64,000 nt of DNA from Spartinivicinus ruber (GCF_011009015.1 NZ_CP048878.1:4866354-4930353), one strand, 5' to 3'. Positions 18,014 to 28,292 are shown, numbered from the stretch's first letter. The notes: generated by a model not told the origin, from the letters alone. Made by a program: numbers and translations.

Positions 18014-19402
18014 TTACATCCCAGGGAATTTACCGCCAGGTGGCATCATACCGCCCATTCCCTTCATATTCCCCATTCCCCGCATTAACTTGGTCAAACC
18101 ACCTTTTTTGGTGACTTTTTTCATCATTTTTTGCATTTGCTTGTGCTGCTTCAGCAAACGATTAATATCTTGAACCTGAGTACCAGACCCCATTGCAATC
18201 CGTTTTTTCCGAGAGCCATTAATAATATCTGGGTTAGCCCGCTCAGAAGGTGTCATGGAACTGATAATAGCTTCCATTTGAACCAAGGGCTTGTCATCAA
18301 TTTTTTGTTGTGCCAGCTGTGGCATCTGCCCCATACCAGGCAGTTTATCCATCATACTGGTGATGCCACCCATCTTTTTCATCTGCTGAAGCTGGTCACG
18401 AAAATCTTCTAAATCGAAGCCCTTACCTTTTTTCAGCTTTTTCGCCAGTTTATCTGCTTTCTGCTTATCAAGCTTTTGCTCTGCCTCTTCGATGAGGGAA
18501 AGCACATCTCCCATGCCAAGAATCCGTGATGCAATCCGATCTGGATGAAATGGTTCCAAGGCATCTGTTTTTTCACCAACCCCCAAAAACTTAATTGGCT
18601 TTCCGGTAATGTGACGAACAGATAAAGCTGCCCCCCCACGTGCATCACCATCAGCTTTAGTTAAAATTACCCCGGTGAGTGGCAGCGCGTCGCTAAAAGC
18701 TTTTGCTGTATTAGCCGCATCTTGGCCCGTCATGGCATCAACCACAAATAGCGTTTCAATTGGATTGACCGCTGCATGAAGAACTTTAATCTCCTCCATC
18801 ATTTGTTCATCGATATGGAGACGACCTGCAGTATCCACAATTACTACGTCAAAGTGCTTGTTTTTAGCCTCAGTGATTGCACCATTAGCAATATCTACCG
18901 GATTTTGCTCAGCATGACTTGGAAAGAAATTCACTTCTACTTCATTTGCCAGAGTTTCCAACTGCTTAATTGCAGCAGGCCGGTAAACATCAGCACTGAC
19001 GACCAAAACAGATTTTTTCTTACGCTCTTTTAAAAACTTTGCCAATTTAGCAACAGACGTGGTCTTACCAGCACCTTGTAAACCCGCCATTAATATCACT
19101 GCAGGGGGTTGGGCAGCTAAATTTAAATCGTCACAGGCTTCGCCCATAATAGTGACAAGCTCAGACTGGACTATTTTGACAAACATTTGCCCAGGGCTCA
19201 GGCTTTTTTGCACTTCCTGACCAACAGCTCGCTCTTTAATTCGAGCCACAAAATCCTTGACTACAGGCAGTGAAACATCAGCCTCTAACAAAGCCATCCG
19301 TACTTCGCGCAATGTATCCCGGATATTGTCTTCAGTGAGCTTTGCCTTACCTGTTACATTACGAAGGGTTTGCGAAAGTCGATCTGTTAAATTTTCAAAC
19401 AT
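18014..19402 (-). CDS. ffh: Signal recognition particle protein Ffh
   Basis: Ffh is the GTPase subunit of SRP and, with 4.5S RNA and FtsY, delivers nascent inner-membrane proteins to SecYEG. 462 residues in the order N domain (1-85), G domain with P-loop GLQGAGKTTSVAK (about 106-118), DTAGRLHIDEQM and TKADGDARGG, and the methionine-rich M domain from about 300, ending in MKGMGGMMPPGGKFPGM. The motif GSRKKRIAMGSGT for RNA binding is present. Monocistronic, terminator behind it, divergent from the CcsA-like gene. A G7 run (18631-18637) encodes two consecutive GGG Gly codons. Confidence 0.98.
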   Translation of the reverse strand: MFENLTDRLSQTLRNVTGKAKLTEDNIRDTLREVRMALLEADVSLPVVKDFVARIKERAVGQEVQKSLSPGQMFVKIVQSELVTIMGEACDDLNLAAQPPAVILMAGLQGAGKTTSVAKLAKFLKERKKKSVLVVSADVYRPAAIKQLETLANEVEVNFFPSHAEQNPVDIANGAITEAKNKHFDVVIVDTAGRLHIDEQMMEEIKVLHAAVNPIETLFVVDAMTGQDAANTAKAFSDALPLTGVILTKADGDARGGAALSVRHITGKPIKFLGVGEKTDALEPFHPDRIASRILGMGDVLSLIEEAEQKLDKQKADKLAKKLKKGKGFDLEDFRDQLQQMKKMGGITSMMDKLPGMGQMPQLAQQKIDDKPLVQMEAIISSMTPSERANPDIINGSRKKRIAMGSGTQVQDINRLLKQHKQMQKMMKKVTKKGGLTKLMRGMGNMKGMGGMMPPGGKFPGM

Positions 19403-19712
19403 GGAACTAGCCCTATTAATATCTTATGCTCATTCACCTGTGGTGTTTGCCTGAAGCCCACTACAGATTTCATAAGCTGTCTTGATATAGACTGTTAAAT
19501 TGCCATTGTTATTAAGCCTTGAGCAAACAACCTATACCAAGACAGCTTCTTTTGATGGCTGAGATTATAACGCAACTCATGGGCAGCTGCCTATTAAACC
19601 AAACGATGTCAAACTATTTTCCTCTTAATCAATCAAATAACCCTTTACCTGAATAAACTTTTATGCAGAATGAACCGTTGCAGCAGATGAAGACCCTGAT
19701 CCATATAATGCT
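19403..19712. other. Intergenic region between ffh and the CcsA-like gene
   Basis: 310 bp between divergent genes, so it must hold both promoters. The clearest structure is a near-perfect 17-bp inverted repeat (19474-19490 and 19532-19548), listed separately. No convincing -35/-10 pair found by eye and no ORF. Confidence 0.5.
19474..19548. repeat. 75-bp element bounded by a 17-bp inverted repeat
   Basis: Left arm AAGCTGTCTTGATATAG (19474-19490) and right arm CTATACCAAGACAGCTT (19532-19548) are complementary at 16 of 17 positions; the spacer is 41 bp. No T tract follows on either strand, so it does not look like a simple terminator. Could be a regulatory dyad or a small mobile palindromic repeat. 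Confidence 0.55.
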
Positions 19713-20516
19713 ATGAACACAACCATCGTTAGCTTGTTTGCTATTGCCTGCTATTGTACAACGACCATAGGTCAGGCACTTGCTATCAAACAAAACAAAC
19801 AATTCCGTAAATCTCTCGTCTTATTTCTTGGTTTCAGCGGCTCCATCCTACAAGCAATCAGTCTCTATTTACTCATTCATGAGCCCGATGGCATTAACTT
19901 GGGGTTTTATAATGTCAGCTCAGTAATTTCCTGGATGATTATTAACATAGTGCTACTCAGCTCCTTAAAAAAGCCCGTAGAAAGCCTGCTGATATTTATT
20001 GCGCCACTCGCAATATTAACGATCATGCTTACCGCCACCCAAGAAGCCCCCAAAACCGTGATCCCTGAACGTAACTTTGGTATGCTGGGGCATATTTTAT
20101 TTTCAATTTTGGCCTATAGTATCCTTACTATTGCTGCCTTTCAGGCTGTTTTACTGGCTTACCAAAACTATAAACTAAGACACCATCAACTAAAGGGAAT
20201 TCTTAAGGTTTTTCCACCTTTGCAAACGATGGAAAGCCTGTTATTTGAGTTTGTTTGGGCAGGTGTTATTTTACTCACTGCTTCGCTTGCCACTGGCTTT
20301 TTATTTGTTGAAGACTTACTCGCTCAGCACTTAGCCCATAAAACTTTCTTATCAATTTTTGCTTGGCTGGTTTTTGCAACTTTACTATGGGGACGACACC
20401 AACTAGGCTGGCGAGGCAACACAGCAATAAAATGGACAATAAGTGGTACTACACTTCTTATGCTTTCTTATTTTGGCAGTAAGTTTGTACTAGACCTGGT
20501 ATTACAGGGAAGATAA
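19713..20516 (+). CDS. CcsA/YpjD-like cytochrome c assembly-type membrane protein
   Basis: 267-residue integral membrane protein with about eight hydrophobic helices. The C-terminal half carries the CcmC/CcsA-type core: HILFSILAYSILTIAAFQAV, LFEFVWAGVILLTASLATG and WGRHQLGWRGNTAIKWTIS, where the His positions (HILFS, WGRHQ) would be heme ligands by family analogy. E. coli YpjD and its Pseudomonas counterparts lie next to ffh with a CorC-like gene, as here. The exact substrate of this branch is not established; it is often annotated as an inner-membrane protein of the cytochrome c assembly family. Promoter in the gap shared with ffh. Confidence 0.85.
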   Translation: MNTTIVSLFAIACYCTTTIGQALAIKQNKQFRKSLVLFLGFSGSILQAISLYLLIHEPDGINLGFYNVSSVISWMIINIVLLSSLKKPVESLLIFIAPLAILTIMLTATQEAPKTVIPERNFGMLGHILFSILAYSILTIAAFQAVLLAYQNYKLRHHQLKGILKVFPPLQTMESLLFEFVWAGVILLTASLATGFLFVEDLLAQHLAHKTFLSIFAWLVFATLLWGRHQLGWRGNTAIKWTISGTTLLMLSYFGSKFVLDLVLQGR

Positions 20517-20638
20517 ACTGGCTGACAAAACAATCTCTCTAATAACAATTGATTAGTAAGATGCTGGCTTGTCATTATTATCTAGCTATCTTTCAGATTT
20601 ATAGAGAGCTTATCTGCTTGGCAACACGAGGTTAATTC

Positions 20639-21904
20639 TTGAACGAAGTGCCCCTTGGCTTCCTATTTGGAGCCCTGTTTGTACTCATTTTACTTTCAGC
20701 TTTTTTTTCCAGCTCCGAAACCGGGATGATGGCATTAAACCGTTACCGGCTTCGCCACTTAGTCAACAGCAATCATCGTGCGGCAACCCTTGCCAGCCGA
20801 CTATTAGAGAGGCCTGATCGACTTATTGGAGTTATTTTAATTGGTAATAACTTCGTAAATATTCTTGCTTCCTCTATCGCTACCTTGATTGCTATGCGAA
20901 TCTTAGGTGAAGCAGGTATTGTTATAGCTACCGTACTACTTACTCTAGTTATATTAATATTTGCAGAAGTCACTCCTAAGACACTAGCAGCACTACATCC
21001 TGAGCGAATTGCCTTTCCTGCTGCGTTTCTTTTACGCCCTCTGCTTTTCCTTCTATTTCCAGTCGTATGGCTTATTAATGGCATCACTAACAATTTACTT
21101 CGCTTGTTCGGTGTTAACCCTAATGAGAATCAGCAGGATCACCTAAGCACTGAAGAGTTTCGCACCTTAGTCCACGAAACGCCTGGCATCATTCCCCGCA
21201 AACGTAAGGGAATGGTTTTAGGTATACTAGACCTGGAAAATGTCAGCGTTGATGACATTATGGTTCCTCGCCAAGAAATTATCGGTGTCGATATTGATGA
21301 TGATATAGAGACTATCATTAGCCAGTTACAAGACTGTCAGCATACCCGGCTGCCAGTTTATAAAGATGACATCAACAACATTGTTGGGGTGCTTCATATG
21401 CGTAATGCAGCTCGTTTTTTAGCCACAGGAACACCCAGTAAGGCTGATTTATTACAAGAAATTGCTGAGCCATACTTTATTTTAGAAAACACCCCCTTAC
21501 ACACTCAGCTATTTAACTTTCAGAAAGAAAAGCTACGGATTGCCTTTGTTGTTGATGAATATGGCGATGTTGAAGGATTAATCACGCTGGAAGATATTCT
21601 GGAAGAAATTGTTGGTGAGTTTACCACTGACATGTCTGATGACAGTGAAGGTATTAAAGCACAACCTGATGGCTCTTATCTGATTGATGGCTCAGCTAAT
21701 ATTCGAGATATTAATAAATTGTTGCACTGGGAATTGCCAAGTAACGGCCCCAAAACACTAAATGGGCTTATTACCGAGTATCTTGAAACTATCCCTGAAA
21801 CAAAGGTTTGCCTTAAAGTAGACTCTTATTTAATTGAGATATTGCAAATTAAGGACAATGTTATCAAACAAGCTAAAGTTGCCCCAGTTAAACGAAAAAA
21901 ATAG
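20639..21904 (+). CDS. CNNM/CorC-family transporter-associated protein (HlyC/CorC, UPF0053)
   Basis: 421 residues: DUF21/CNNM membrane domain with four hydrophobic segments (about 1-165, beginning with LSAFFSSSETGMMALNRYRL), two CBS domains (about 200-325, DDIMVPRQEIIGV and HTRLPVYKDDINNIVGVLHM) and a C-terminal CorC_HlyC domain (about 335-415, DGSYLIDGSANIRDINKLL). The family is linked to Mg2+ and Co2+ handling. The start is a TTG at 20639 with GAGG 7 nt upstream; there is no nearby in-frame ATG that would keep the conserved N terminus. It follows the CcsA-like gene by 122 bp, same strand. Confidence 0.92.
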   Translation: MNEVPLGFLFGALFVLILLSAFFSSSETGMMALNRYRLRHLVNSNHRAATLASRLLERPDRLIGVILIGNNFVNILASSIATLIAMRILGEAGIVIATVLLTLVILIFAEVTPKTLAALHPERIAFPAAFLLRPLLFLLFPVVWLINGITNNLLRLFGVNPNENQQDHLSTEEFRTLVHETPGIIPRKRKGMVLGILDLENVSVDDIMVPRQEIIGVDIDDDIETIISQLQDCQHTRLPVYKDDINNIVGVLHMRNAARFLATGTPSKADLLQEIAEPYFILENTPLHTQLFNFQKEKLRIAFVVDEYGDVEGLITLEDILEEIVGEFTTDMSDDSEGIKAQPDGSYLIDGSANIRDINKLLHWELPSNGPKTLNGLITEYLETIPETKVCLKVDSYLIEILQIKDNVIKQAKVAPVKRKK

Positions 21905-21924
21905 TTTTTCACCAGCCCTTAGGC

Positions 21925-22539
21925 TTAGGTAGAAGCAAACTTACTGATAACCTTTGGATCTCGCTGAGGCCAGTCGCAGGTTATATCTGCATCAAAACAA
22001 GTATTCAGCAAATCAACTAGCATTAGAGCAGTTAAACCCCAAATTTTAAACTGCTCATAGCAAAAATAAGGAATTTGGTAGGTTTCACCAAAAAAATCAA
22101 GCTGATCAAACTTTAGGTGCTTCGGCTCCAGAAAAAACTGCAAAGGTACCTTAAAGATCAAGTCCAGCTCTTCCAGGTTTGGCCTTAATTTCACCTCAGA
22201 GGAAACAAGCCCTACAAAAGGCACCACTTTCAAGCCAAATCGAGAAGCTAGAGGCCGCAATTTACCTAGCTTAACAACATGATCTGCTGATAAGTTAATC
22301 TCCTCGTAGGACTCTCTCAGCGCAGTAAACCACAAGTTACGGTCAGCATCATCACGCTTCCCTCCAGGAAAAGCTACTTCTCCACTATGGGTAGATAAGT
22401 GGGCCGCACGCAAGGTAAAAATAATCTCCGGTTTTTTCGGGTGATCGGTTATAGGCACCAACACAGCTGCCTCTGGCAGCTCTACAGCCAGCTCACTGTC
22501 GGCATATTTTGTTAATGTTTTATACAGTTTATCTATCAT
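21925..22539 (-). CDS. Nudix hydrolase, CoA pyrophosphatase-like
   Basis: 204-residue Nudix protein. The Nudix box lies in AFPGGKRDDADRNLWFTALRE followed by SYEEINL (about residues 56-82); it retains the RE..EE metal-binding core but has Asp where the consensus has the first Glu. The segment LRAAHLSTHSGEVAFPGGK is typical of the UPF0035/NudL CoA pyrophosphatase subgroup. Proposed reaction: cleavage of CoA to 4'-phosphopantetheine and 3',5'-ADP. Convergent with the CorC-like gene, 20 bp between stops. Family firm, substrate inferred. Confidence 0.85.
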   Translation of the reverse strand: MIDKLYKTLTKYADSELAVELPEAAVLVPITDHPKKPEIIFTLRAAHLSTHSGEVAFPGGKRDDADRNLWFTALRESYEEINLSADHVVKLGKLRPLASRFGLKVVPFVGLVSSEVKLRPNLEELDLIFKVPLQFFLEPKHLKFDQLDFFGETYQIPYFCYEQFKIWGLTALMLVDLLNTCFDADITCDWPQRDPKVISKFAST

Positions 22540-22991
22540 TGATTACAGAAAAGCATGACCTTTAAATAGGCTTTTACTTTAAAATATGACATCAGTCCCT
22601 AACTAATGAACAACTCTGTTTAGCCCTTAACCGTAGTGAAATACTGTTATTGTGAAAGAAATATTAAGTTTCAGCAATAAAACCTTATGTCAGGGCGTTT
22701 CACACCTACATATTACAAATTTATCTAATGAAGTTGTAATAAAAGCGCAAACTGCACTCAACGTTAATTCACAGCTCTAACATTATGTTTTATATGTTCT
22801 TTTTAATTGATTTAAACTCACCTCACTATTTTATCCTACCTGGCCTCCAAATTGCGTGTGAATCAGTCAATATACAAGTGTTCTAATAGTCAGGTAGGAT
22901 AAAGTTTCATCAGTTAGCTCAGTCAAACGGGAAATAAGACACAGGTTAAAGGATGAAGCTGTAATTCATGAAGAAGTAATGGGTGATTAGT
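22540..22991. other. Intergenic region between the CoA-pyrophosphatase gene and the DUF3135 gene
   Basis: About 450 bp between divergent genes and one of the longest gene-free gaps. It is AT-rich and contains a widely spaced perfect 13-bp inverted repeat (22830-22842 / 22891-22903). No ORF or RNA gene I can support. Confidence 0.5.
22830..22903. repeat. 74-bp element bounded by a perfect 13-bp inverted repeat
   Basis: Arms TTTATCCTACCTG (22830-22842) and CAGGTAGGATAAA (22891-22903) are perfectly complementary with a 48-bp spacer. It ends 88 bp upstream of the DUF3135 start. Total length is almost the same as the 75-bp element at 19474-19548, although the sequences differ. Confidence 0.55.
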
Positions 22992-23366
22992 ATGAAGTCA
23001 AACCTTCCAGATTTTGATGAATTGTTGTTTCTGGCTAAAAACAAGCCAGATGATCTGGAAAAACTCAGAGAGCAGTTAATTGAAGAAGCAATTCAAGATG
23101 CTCCTCTAGAGTACCAAAGAAGATTACGCGGTATTCAATTTCAAGTAGACATGAAAATTCGCCAGTCTTCTAACCCAATGAGTGCTTGCGTTGCTATTTC
23201 AAAATTAATGTATGAATCTTTGCATCAACTACAACTCACACTCAACGACCCTGAGCAGGCCCAACTTACTCGCAAGCGACTCAACGGAGAAATGTCATCT
23301 GATGAAGGCGCTGCACCTGCTGATATCATTTGCTTAACCAGCCATCGCGAGGCTGTATCCCCTTAA
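22992..23366 (+). CDS. DUF3135-type hypothetical protein
   Basis: 124-residue acidic, helical, soluble protein (MKSNLPDFDELLFLAKNKPD...), with a core resembling DUF3135: FDELLFLAKNKPDDLEKLRE and RRLRGIQFQVDMKIRQSSNPM (about 30-60). These small gammaproteobacterial proteins have no known function. I use ATG 22992; an in-frame GTG at 22983 would add three residues and lacks a better ribosome-binding site. It precedes the Nudix gene by 55 bp on the same strand, so they may be co-transcribed. Confidence 0.7.
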   Translation: MKSNLPDFDELLFLAKNKPDDLEKLREQLIEEAIQDAPLEYQRRLRGIQFQVDMKIRQSSNPMSACVAISKLMYESLHQLQLTLNDPEQAQLTRKRLNGEMSSDEGAAPADIICLTSHREAVSP

Positions 23367-23421
23367 CTTCTTATCAATATTCAGTATATACTCATAGCCT
23401 CAATTGGAGAAAATCGAGGCT

Positions 23422-23964
23422 ATGAAATACTGCTCCCAATGTGGCAAGCTAGTTGAGCACCTCATCCCAAATGGTGACAACCGCCCTCGTTATATGTGCA
23501 GTCATTGCCAAACAATTCATTACCAAAACCCCAAAATAGTTGCTGGATGCCTGCCCATTTATGAAGGGCTGATTTTACTTTGTCGAAGAGCAATTGAACC
23601 ACGAGAAGGGTTTTGGACGCTTCCCGCAGGTTTTATGGAGCTAGGTGAAACCACTATTCAAGCCGCTCAACGAGAAACCAAGGAAGAGGCTCTGGCTACA
23701 GTAGAGCAACTACAGTTATACACAGTTTTTAACTTACCCCACATCAACCAGGTTTATATGATTTTTCGCTCCCAACTTAAAACGCCTGACTATGGTGCTG
23801 GTGATGAATCCCACGAAGTAAAATTGTTTCACGAAGCAGATATACCCTGGCAGCAACTTGCTTTTCCTACCATTGAAAAAACCCTTAAACACTATTTTGT
23901 TGATCGATTATCAGGAAATTTTCCAGTTAGGGTTGAAGATATCATCCATTCCATCAAAAAGTGA
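23422..23964 (+). CDS. Nudix hydrolase with N-terminal zinc ribbon
   Basis: 180-residue protein. The N terminus is a zinc ribbon: YCSQCG and YMCSHCQ (two CxxC knuckles within the first 35 residues). The Nudix domain follows with the box GFMELGETTIQAAQRE then TKEEALATV, which fits Gx5Ex7REUxEE with Ala in place of the last Gly. This arrangement is like NudC-related and ADP-ribose pyrophosphatase-like proteins, but it is shorter than NAD pyrophosphatase NudC, so the substrate is open. I chose ATG 23422 (MKYCSQCG); a TTG six codons earlier is in frame but unneeded. Confidence 0.85.
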   Translation: MKYCSQCGKLVEHLIPNGDNRPRYMCSHCQTIHYQNPKIVAGCLPIYEGLILLCRRAIEPREGFWTLPAGFMELGETTIQAAQRETKEEALATVEQLQLYTVFNLPHINQVYMIFRSQLKTPDYGAGDESHEVKLFHEADIPWQQLAFPTIEKTLKHYFVDRLSGNFPVRVEDIIHSIKK

Positions 23965-23991
23965 TAAAGCCTGTTCTATTTGCTTTCCAAG

Positions 23992-24303
23992 TTATAAATC
24001 AGCTAGCTGCCACACGTCATAAGCGGGTTCTTCATAAGGGTGCGCTTCTTTCATGGCTTTAATTACCTCCGTCACATACTGGTCAGCACAGATCATTTCC
24101 ACCCGATACTCATCTACTGCTTCGACCTGATCCAACTTACCTAAATAAGGGTTACTCCCTGCTAGCGGGCGAAATTGCCCCTGCCCTTTTACTTGCCACG
24201 AGCAACTATCATAATCCCCAATTTTTCCAGCACCCGCTTCAAACATTGCACTTTTTACTGACTCCAATGCCTCTTCTGGAATAAAGACCGCTATTTTATA
24301 CAT
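23992..24303 (-). CDS. YqfO/NIF3-like small protein
   Basis: 103-residue protein (MYKIAVFIPEEALESVKSAMFEAGAGKIGDYDSC in part) that matches the stand-alone YqfO/NIF3-associated domain, a PII/CutA-like ferredoxin fold. Conserved features are GAGKIGDYDSCSW (about 24-36), FRPLAGSNPYLG (about 44-55) and the C-terminal KEAHPYEEPAYDVW. The family is often called NGG1-interacting-factor-3-like; its biochemical role is unsettled. It lies downstream of purL on the same strand, separated by the purL terminator. Convergent with the Nudix gene. Confidence 0.8.
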   Translation of the reverse strand: MYKIAVFIPEEALESVKSAMFEAGAGKIGDYDSCSWQVKGQGQFRPLAGSNPYLGKLDQVEAVDEYRVEMICADQYVTEVIKAMKEAHPYEEPAYDVWQLADL

Positions 24304-24332
24304 TTGTTAATTTGTTTCCTTTTAAAAAAAAG

Positions 24333-24361
24333 AAAAAGCCTGGTAATTAGCCAGGCTTTTT
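24333..24361 (-). terminator. Intrinsic terminator of purL
   Basis: Perfect stem AAAAAGCCTGG / CCAGGCTTTTT with a 7-nt loop, 26 bp beyond the purL stop. On the minus strand the stem ends in T5 followed by CTTTTTTTT-like sequence, a canonical rho-independent terminator. Confidence 0.88.
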
Positions 24362-24386
24362 GATCTCAGATACTGCTAATTTAAGC

Positions 24387-27300
24387 TTACCCAAGCCAGA
24401 CTCGTGCATTTTGGAACAAACGTAACCAGGGAGAATCTTCACCCCAGTTATTAGGCGCCCAAGAATATTGCACTGTCCGGAACACCCGCTCAGGGTGCGG
24501 CATCATAATAGTGACCCGGCCATCTATAGTCGTTACCCCAGTCACCCCTGTTGGAGAGCCATTTGGGTTAGCAGGATAGACTTCAGTGGCCTGACCATGA
24601 TTGTCAACATAACGTAAGGCAACTTGTTGTGATGCTTCAAGCTGTTGCTGGTGGTTACCCGAAAACTCAGCAAAACCTTCACCATGGGAAACAGCTATTG
24701 GCATCCGAGAACCAACCATTCCCTTCAATAAAATTGATGGTGACTCTTGCACCTTAACCATTGCCAAACGTGCTTCAAATTGCTCTGATTGGTTACGAAC
24801 AAAATGAGGCCAATGCTCAGCACCTGGAATCAGCTCTCGCAGGTTAGAAAACATCTGGCAGCCATTACATACACCCAAGGCGAAAGTGTCCTGTCTGGCA
24901 AAGTAATCAGAAAACTGCTGTCTGGCCACATCATTGAACAAAATTGACTTTGCCCAACCTTCACCAGCACCAAGCACGTCTCCGTACGAAAACCCTCCAC
25001 AGGCTGCCATGCCTTTAAAATCAGCCAGTGACACTTTGCCTGCCAGTACATCACTCATATGAACATCAACGGCCGTAAAGCCTGCCCGATCAAAAGCAGC
25101 AGCCATTTCAACTTGGCTGTTCACACCTTGCTCACGCAATACTGCCAGTTTGGGTTTGGCAGATAAATTCAAGTAAGTTGCTGTAATATTTTCCTCAGGT
25201 TTAAAGCTCAATTCAGCATGCAGCCCTGGGTCATTTTGCTCCAACAACTGGTCAAACTCTTGTTGCGCACAATCAGGGTTATCTCGCAGAGCTTGAATTT
25301 GATAACTGGTTTCAGCCCACCAACGCTGATACTGCTGACGACTATTACTAAGCACTTGTTGGCCATTCAGTACAAACTCCACTTGCTGGACATTATTAAG
25401 CTGACCAATCTCATGAACCAGATTAGCAATACCGGCTTGCTCAAACTGCTGCTTAACTGCACCCAAGTCAGATTGTTTTACTTGAATGACTGCCCCTAGC
25501 TCTTCGGCAAATAACACCTCAGCCAGCTCATCTTGACTACTAGCAAGCCCAGATAATTCAACAGAAACACCAACACGCCCTGCAAAAGCCATTTCAACTA
25601 ATGTGGCAAACAAGCCCCCATCAGATCGGTCATGGTAAGCCAACAGCTTTTGCTCAGCATTTAATGCTTGAATAGAAGAGAAGAAACCTTTTAATTGCTG
25701 AGGCTCATCCAAGTCTGCAGGCTGTTGACCAACGGCATTATAAACTTGTGCTAATGCTGAGCCACCCAACCGATTCTTACCTTGACCTAGGTCGATTAGT
25801 AATAGCGCCGTTTCTCCCTTATCTACTCTTAGTTGTGGCGTCAAAGACAAACGCGCATCCTCAACAGGGGCAAATGCTGAAATAATCAATGACAATGGGG
25901 AAGTTACCGATTTATCACTACCCTGCTCATCTTTCCACTGGGTTTTCATCGACATAGAGTCCTTACCCACTGGAATAGTAATCCCCAACTCTGGACACAA
26001 CTCCATACCTACTGTTTTTACTGTGTCATAGAGGTTAGCATCTTCTCCTGGGTGGCCTGCAGCAGCCATCCAATTGGCAGAAAGCTTGATATCACTGATT
26101 TGCTTGATTCTGGCTGAAGCAATATTGGTAACGGCCTCACCAATTGCCATCCGCCCTGAGGCTGGCGCATCCAATATTGCAACTGGAGTACGCTCTCCCA
26201 TTGCCATGGCTTCGCCAGTAAAGCTGCTCAAAGTCGAGGTAGTAACGGCTGCATCCGCAACAGGTACCTGCCAGGGACCAACCATTTGATCACGAGCCAC
26301 CAAACCTGTAACCGTACGATCACCAATGGTTATCAAGAAACTCTTACTGGCAACTGCAGGTAGTTTCAGCACCCGTTCAGCTGCTTCAGCCAGATCAATT
26401 TGCTTGCTATCAAACGCTGGGTGTTCTGTTTTAACCCGAGCTACCTCCCTATGCATACGAGGTGGTTTGCCCAGTAATACCTCAAGCGGCATTTCCACGG
26501 GCTTATCGTTAAAGTGATTATCAGTAACTACCAAGTCTTTGGCTTCAGTAGCTTCACCCACAATGGCATAAGGACAACGCTCACGCTGACAAATGACCTC
26601 AAACTGGGCTAGGTTTTCTGGCGCAACTGCTAATACATAGCGCTCTTGAGATTCATTACACCAGATTGCCAACGGTGGCATGCCCGGTTCATCATTGGGG
26701 ATATTACGCAGCTCAAATTTCCCCCCTCGCTCGCCATCATTTACCAGTTCTGGAAAAGCGTTAGAGAGCCCTCCTGCTCCCACATCGTGAATAAAAGCTA
26801 TCGGGGTTTCAGTACCTAACTGCCAGCACTGATCAATAACTTCCTGACAACGACGCTCCATTTCAGGGTTATCTCGCTGTACTGAAGCAAAGTCCAAGTC
26901 CTCGGTACTCTCGCCGGTAGTCATGGATGAAGCCGCCCCCCCCCCCAGTCCGATCTGCATTGCAGGGCCACCAAGCACAATAAGTTTGGCACCAACGGAT
27001 ATTTCGCCTTTTTCTACATGCTCACCACGGATATTGCCCAAACCTCCAGCAATCATAATTGGCTTGTGGTAGCCTCTAACTTCTTCACCATTAGGGCCTT
27101 TGACAGCCTGTTCATAGGTTCGAAAATAGCCACACAAATTAGGCCGACCAAACTCATTATTAAAGCCTGCTCCTCCTAAAGGCCCTTCCACCATAATATC
27201 CAATGCAGACACAATTCGGTTTGGCTTACCATTGTCAATTTCCCATGGTTGAGTAAAACCTGGAATTTTTAAATTGGAAACACTAAACCCGGTTAAGCCT

Positions 27301-28292
27301 GCTTTTGGCTTAGCACCACATCCGGTTGCACCCTCATCTCGAATTTCACCACCCGAGCCTGTTGATGCACCAGGGTAAGGCGCAATCGCGGTTGGGTGGT
27401 TATGAGTTTCCACCTTCATAAGAATGTGGACTGGCTCTTGGTTATAGCCATACTCTTTGGTAACTGGATTAGGGAAAAATCGACCTGCCAAAGGTCCCTC
27501 AATCACTGCAGCATTATCTTTATAGGCAGATAACACCCCTTCTCGATGCATTTGGTAAGTATTTTTGATCATTGCAAATAGCGAGCAATCTTGCTGCTCA
27601 CCATCAATTGACCAGCTGGCATTAAATATTTTATGCCGACAATGCTCTGAGTTTGCCTGAGCAAACATCATCAGCTCGACATCAGTAGGATTACGCTGCA
27701 GTTTGTTTTGATAACTGTCGTGTAGATAATCTATTTCATCATCAGCCAAGGCTAAACCCAATGTCGTATTTGCCTGAACTAATGCATCCCTTCCTCCCTC
27801 CAATACAGAAACATGGCTTAGAGGTGCTGGTGTGTTATCTGTAAATAATGCTGTCGCTTCATCTGTGGTATAGCACACCGCCTGGGTCATTCGATCATAA
27901 AGTAACTTAGCTAATGCTTGTAGTTGTGTTTTGCTGAGCGATGCTTTGGTTACAACAAAATAAGCGATTCCACGTTCAATTCGCTTTATTTTTTGTAGAC
28001 CGCAGTTATGGGCTATATTGGTTGCCTTACTTGACCATGGCGAAATGGTCCCTGGCCGGGGAATCACTAACAACCTATCTCCTTGTGCTTGATGCTCCTT
28101 AGTACTAGGACCATAGGTCAGCAGCTTGGTTAGAACAGTTTGTTCTTTAACAGATAATGGCTCTGCTAAATCCACCAAATGGATATATTCTGCATAAATA
28201 TCAGTTGTTTCCGGATGAAGCTGGTTTAGCTTTTGCAGCAGTTTCTGACGACGAAAGTCGGATAGTGCAGGGGTTCCACGCAACTCAAGCAT
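24387..28292 (-). CDS. purL: Phosphoribosylformylglycinamidine synthase
   Basis: Fourth step of purine synthesis: FGAR plus glutamine and ATP to FGAM. Start set at ATG 28292 ([14 protein letters not shown]), which aligns with the usual PurL N terminus and has AGAGG 7 nt upstream; the open frame extends 16 codons further. About 1301 residues in the large single-chain form: N-terminal PurS-like part, two AIRS-type synthetase halves ([35 protein letters not shown]) and a C-terminal glutaminase with the Cys nucleophile in [13 protein letters not shown] (around residue 1140) and HPERVFR. An 11-bp G run (26936-26946) encodes three GGG Gly codons. Own terminator; divergent from mltF. Confidence 0.97.
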   Translation of the reverse strand: MLELRGTPALSDFRRQKLLQKLNQLHPETTDIYAEYIHLVDLAEPLSVKEQTVLTKLLTYGPSTKEHQAQGDRLLVIPRPGTISPWSSKATNIAHNCGLQKIKRIERGIAYFVVTKASLSKTQLQALAKLLYDRMTQAVCYTTDEATALFTDNTPAPLSHVSVLEGGRDALVQANTTLGLALADDEIDYLHDSYQNKLQRNPTDVELMMFAQANSEHCRHKIFNASWSIDGEQQDCSLFAMIKNTYQMHREGVLSAYKDNAAVIEGPLAGRFFPNPVTKEYGYNQEPVHILMKVETHNHPTAIAPYPGASTGSGGEIRDEGATGCGAKPKAGLTGFSVSNLKIPGFTQPWEIDNGKPNRIVSALDIMVEGPLGGAGFNNEFGRPNLCGYFRTYEQAVKGPNGEEVRGYHKPIMIAGGLGNIRGEHVEKGEISVGAKLIVLGGPAMQIGLGGGAASSMTTGESTEDLDFASVQRDNPEMERRCQEVIDQCWQLGTETPIAFIHDVGAGGLSNAFPELVNDGERGGKFELRNIPNDEPGMPPLAIWCNESQERYVLAVAPENLAQFEVICQRERCPYAIVGEATEAKDLVVTDNHFNDKPVEMPLEVLLGKPPRMHREVARVKTEHPAFDSKQIDLAEAAERVLKLPAVASKSFLITIGDRTVTGLVARDQMVGPWQVPVADAAVTTSTLSSFTGEAMAMGERTPVAILDAPASGRMAIGEAVTNIASARIKQISDIKLSANWMAAAGHPGEDANLYDTVKTVGMELCPELGITIPVGKDSMSMKTQWKDEQGSDKSVTSPLSLIISAFAPVEDARLSLTPQLRVDKGETALLLIDLGQGKNRLGGSALAQVYNAVGQQPADLDEPQQLKGFFSSIQALNAEQKLLAYHDRSDGGLFATLVEMAFAGRVGVSVELSGLASSQDELAEVLFAEELGAVIQVKQSDLGAVKQQFEQAGIANLVHEIGQLNNVQQVEFVLNGQQVLSNSRQQYQRWWAETSYQIQALRDNPDCAQQEFDQLLEQNDPGLHAELSFKPEENITATYLNLSAKPKLAVLREQGVNSQVEMAAAFDRAGFTAVDVHMSDVLAGKVSLADFKGMAACGGFSYGDVLGAGEGWAKSILFNDVARQQFSDYFARQDTFALGVCNGCQMFSNLRELIPGAEHWPHFVRNQSEQFEARLAMVKVQESPSILLKGMVGSRMPIAVSHGEGFAEFSGNHQQQLEASQQVALRYVDNHGQATEVYPANPNGSPTGVTGVTTIDGRVTIMMPHPERVFRTVQYSWAPNNWGEDSPWLRLFQNARVWLG

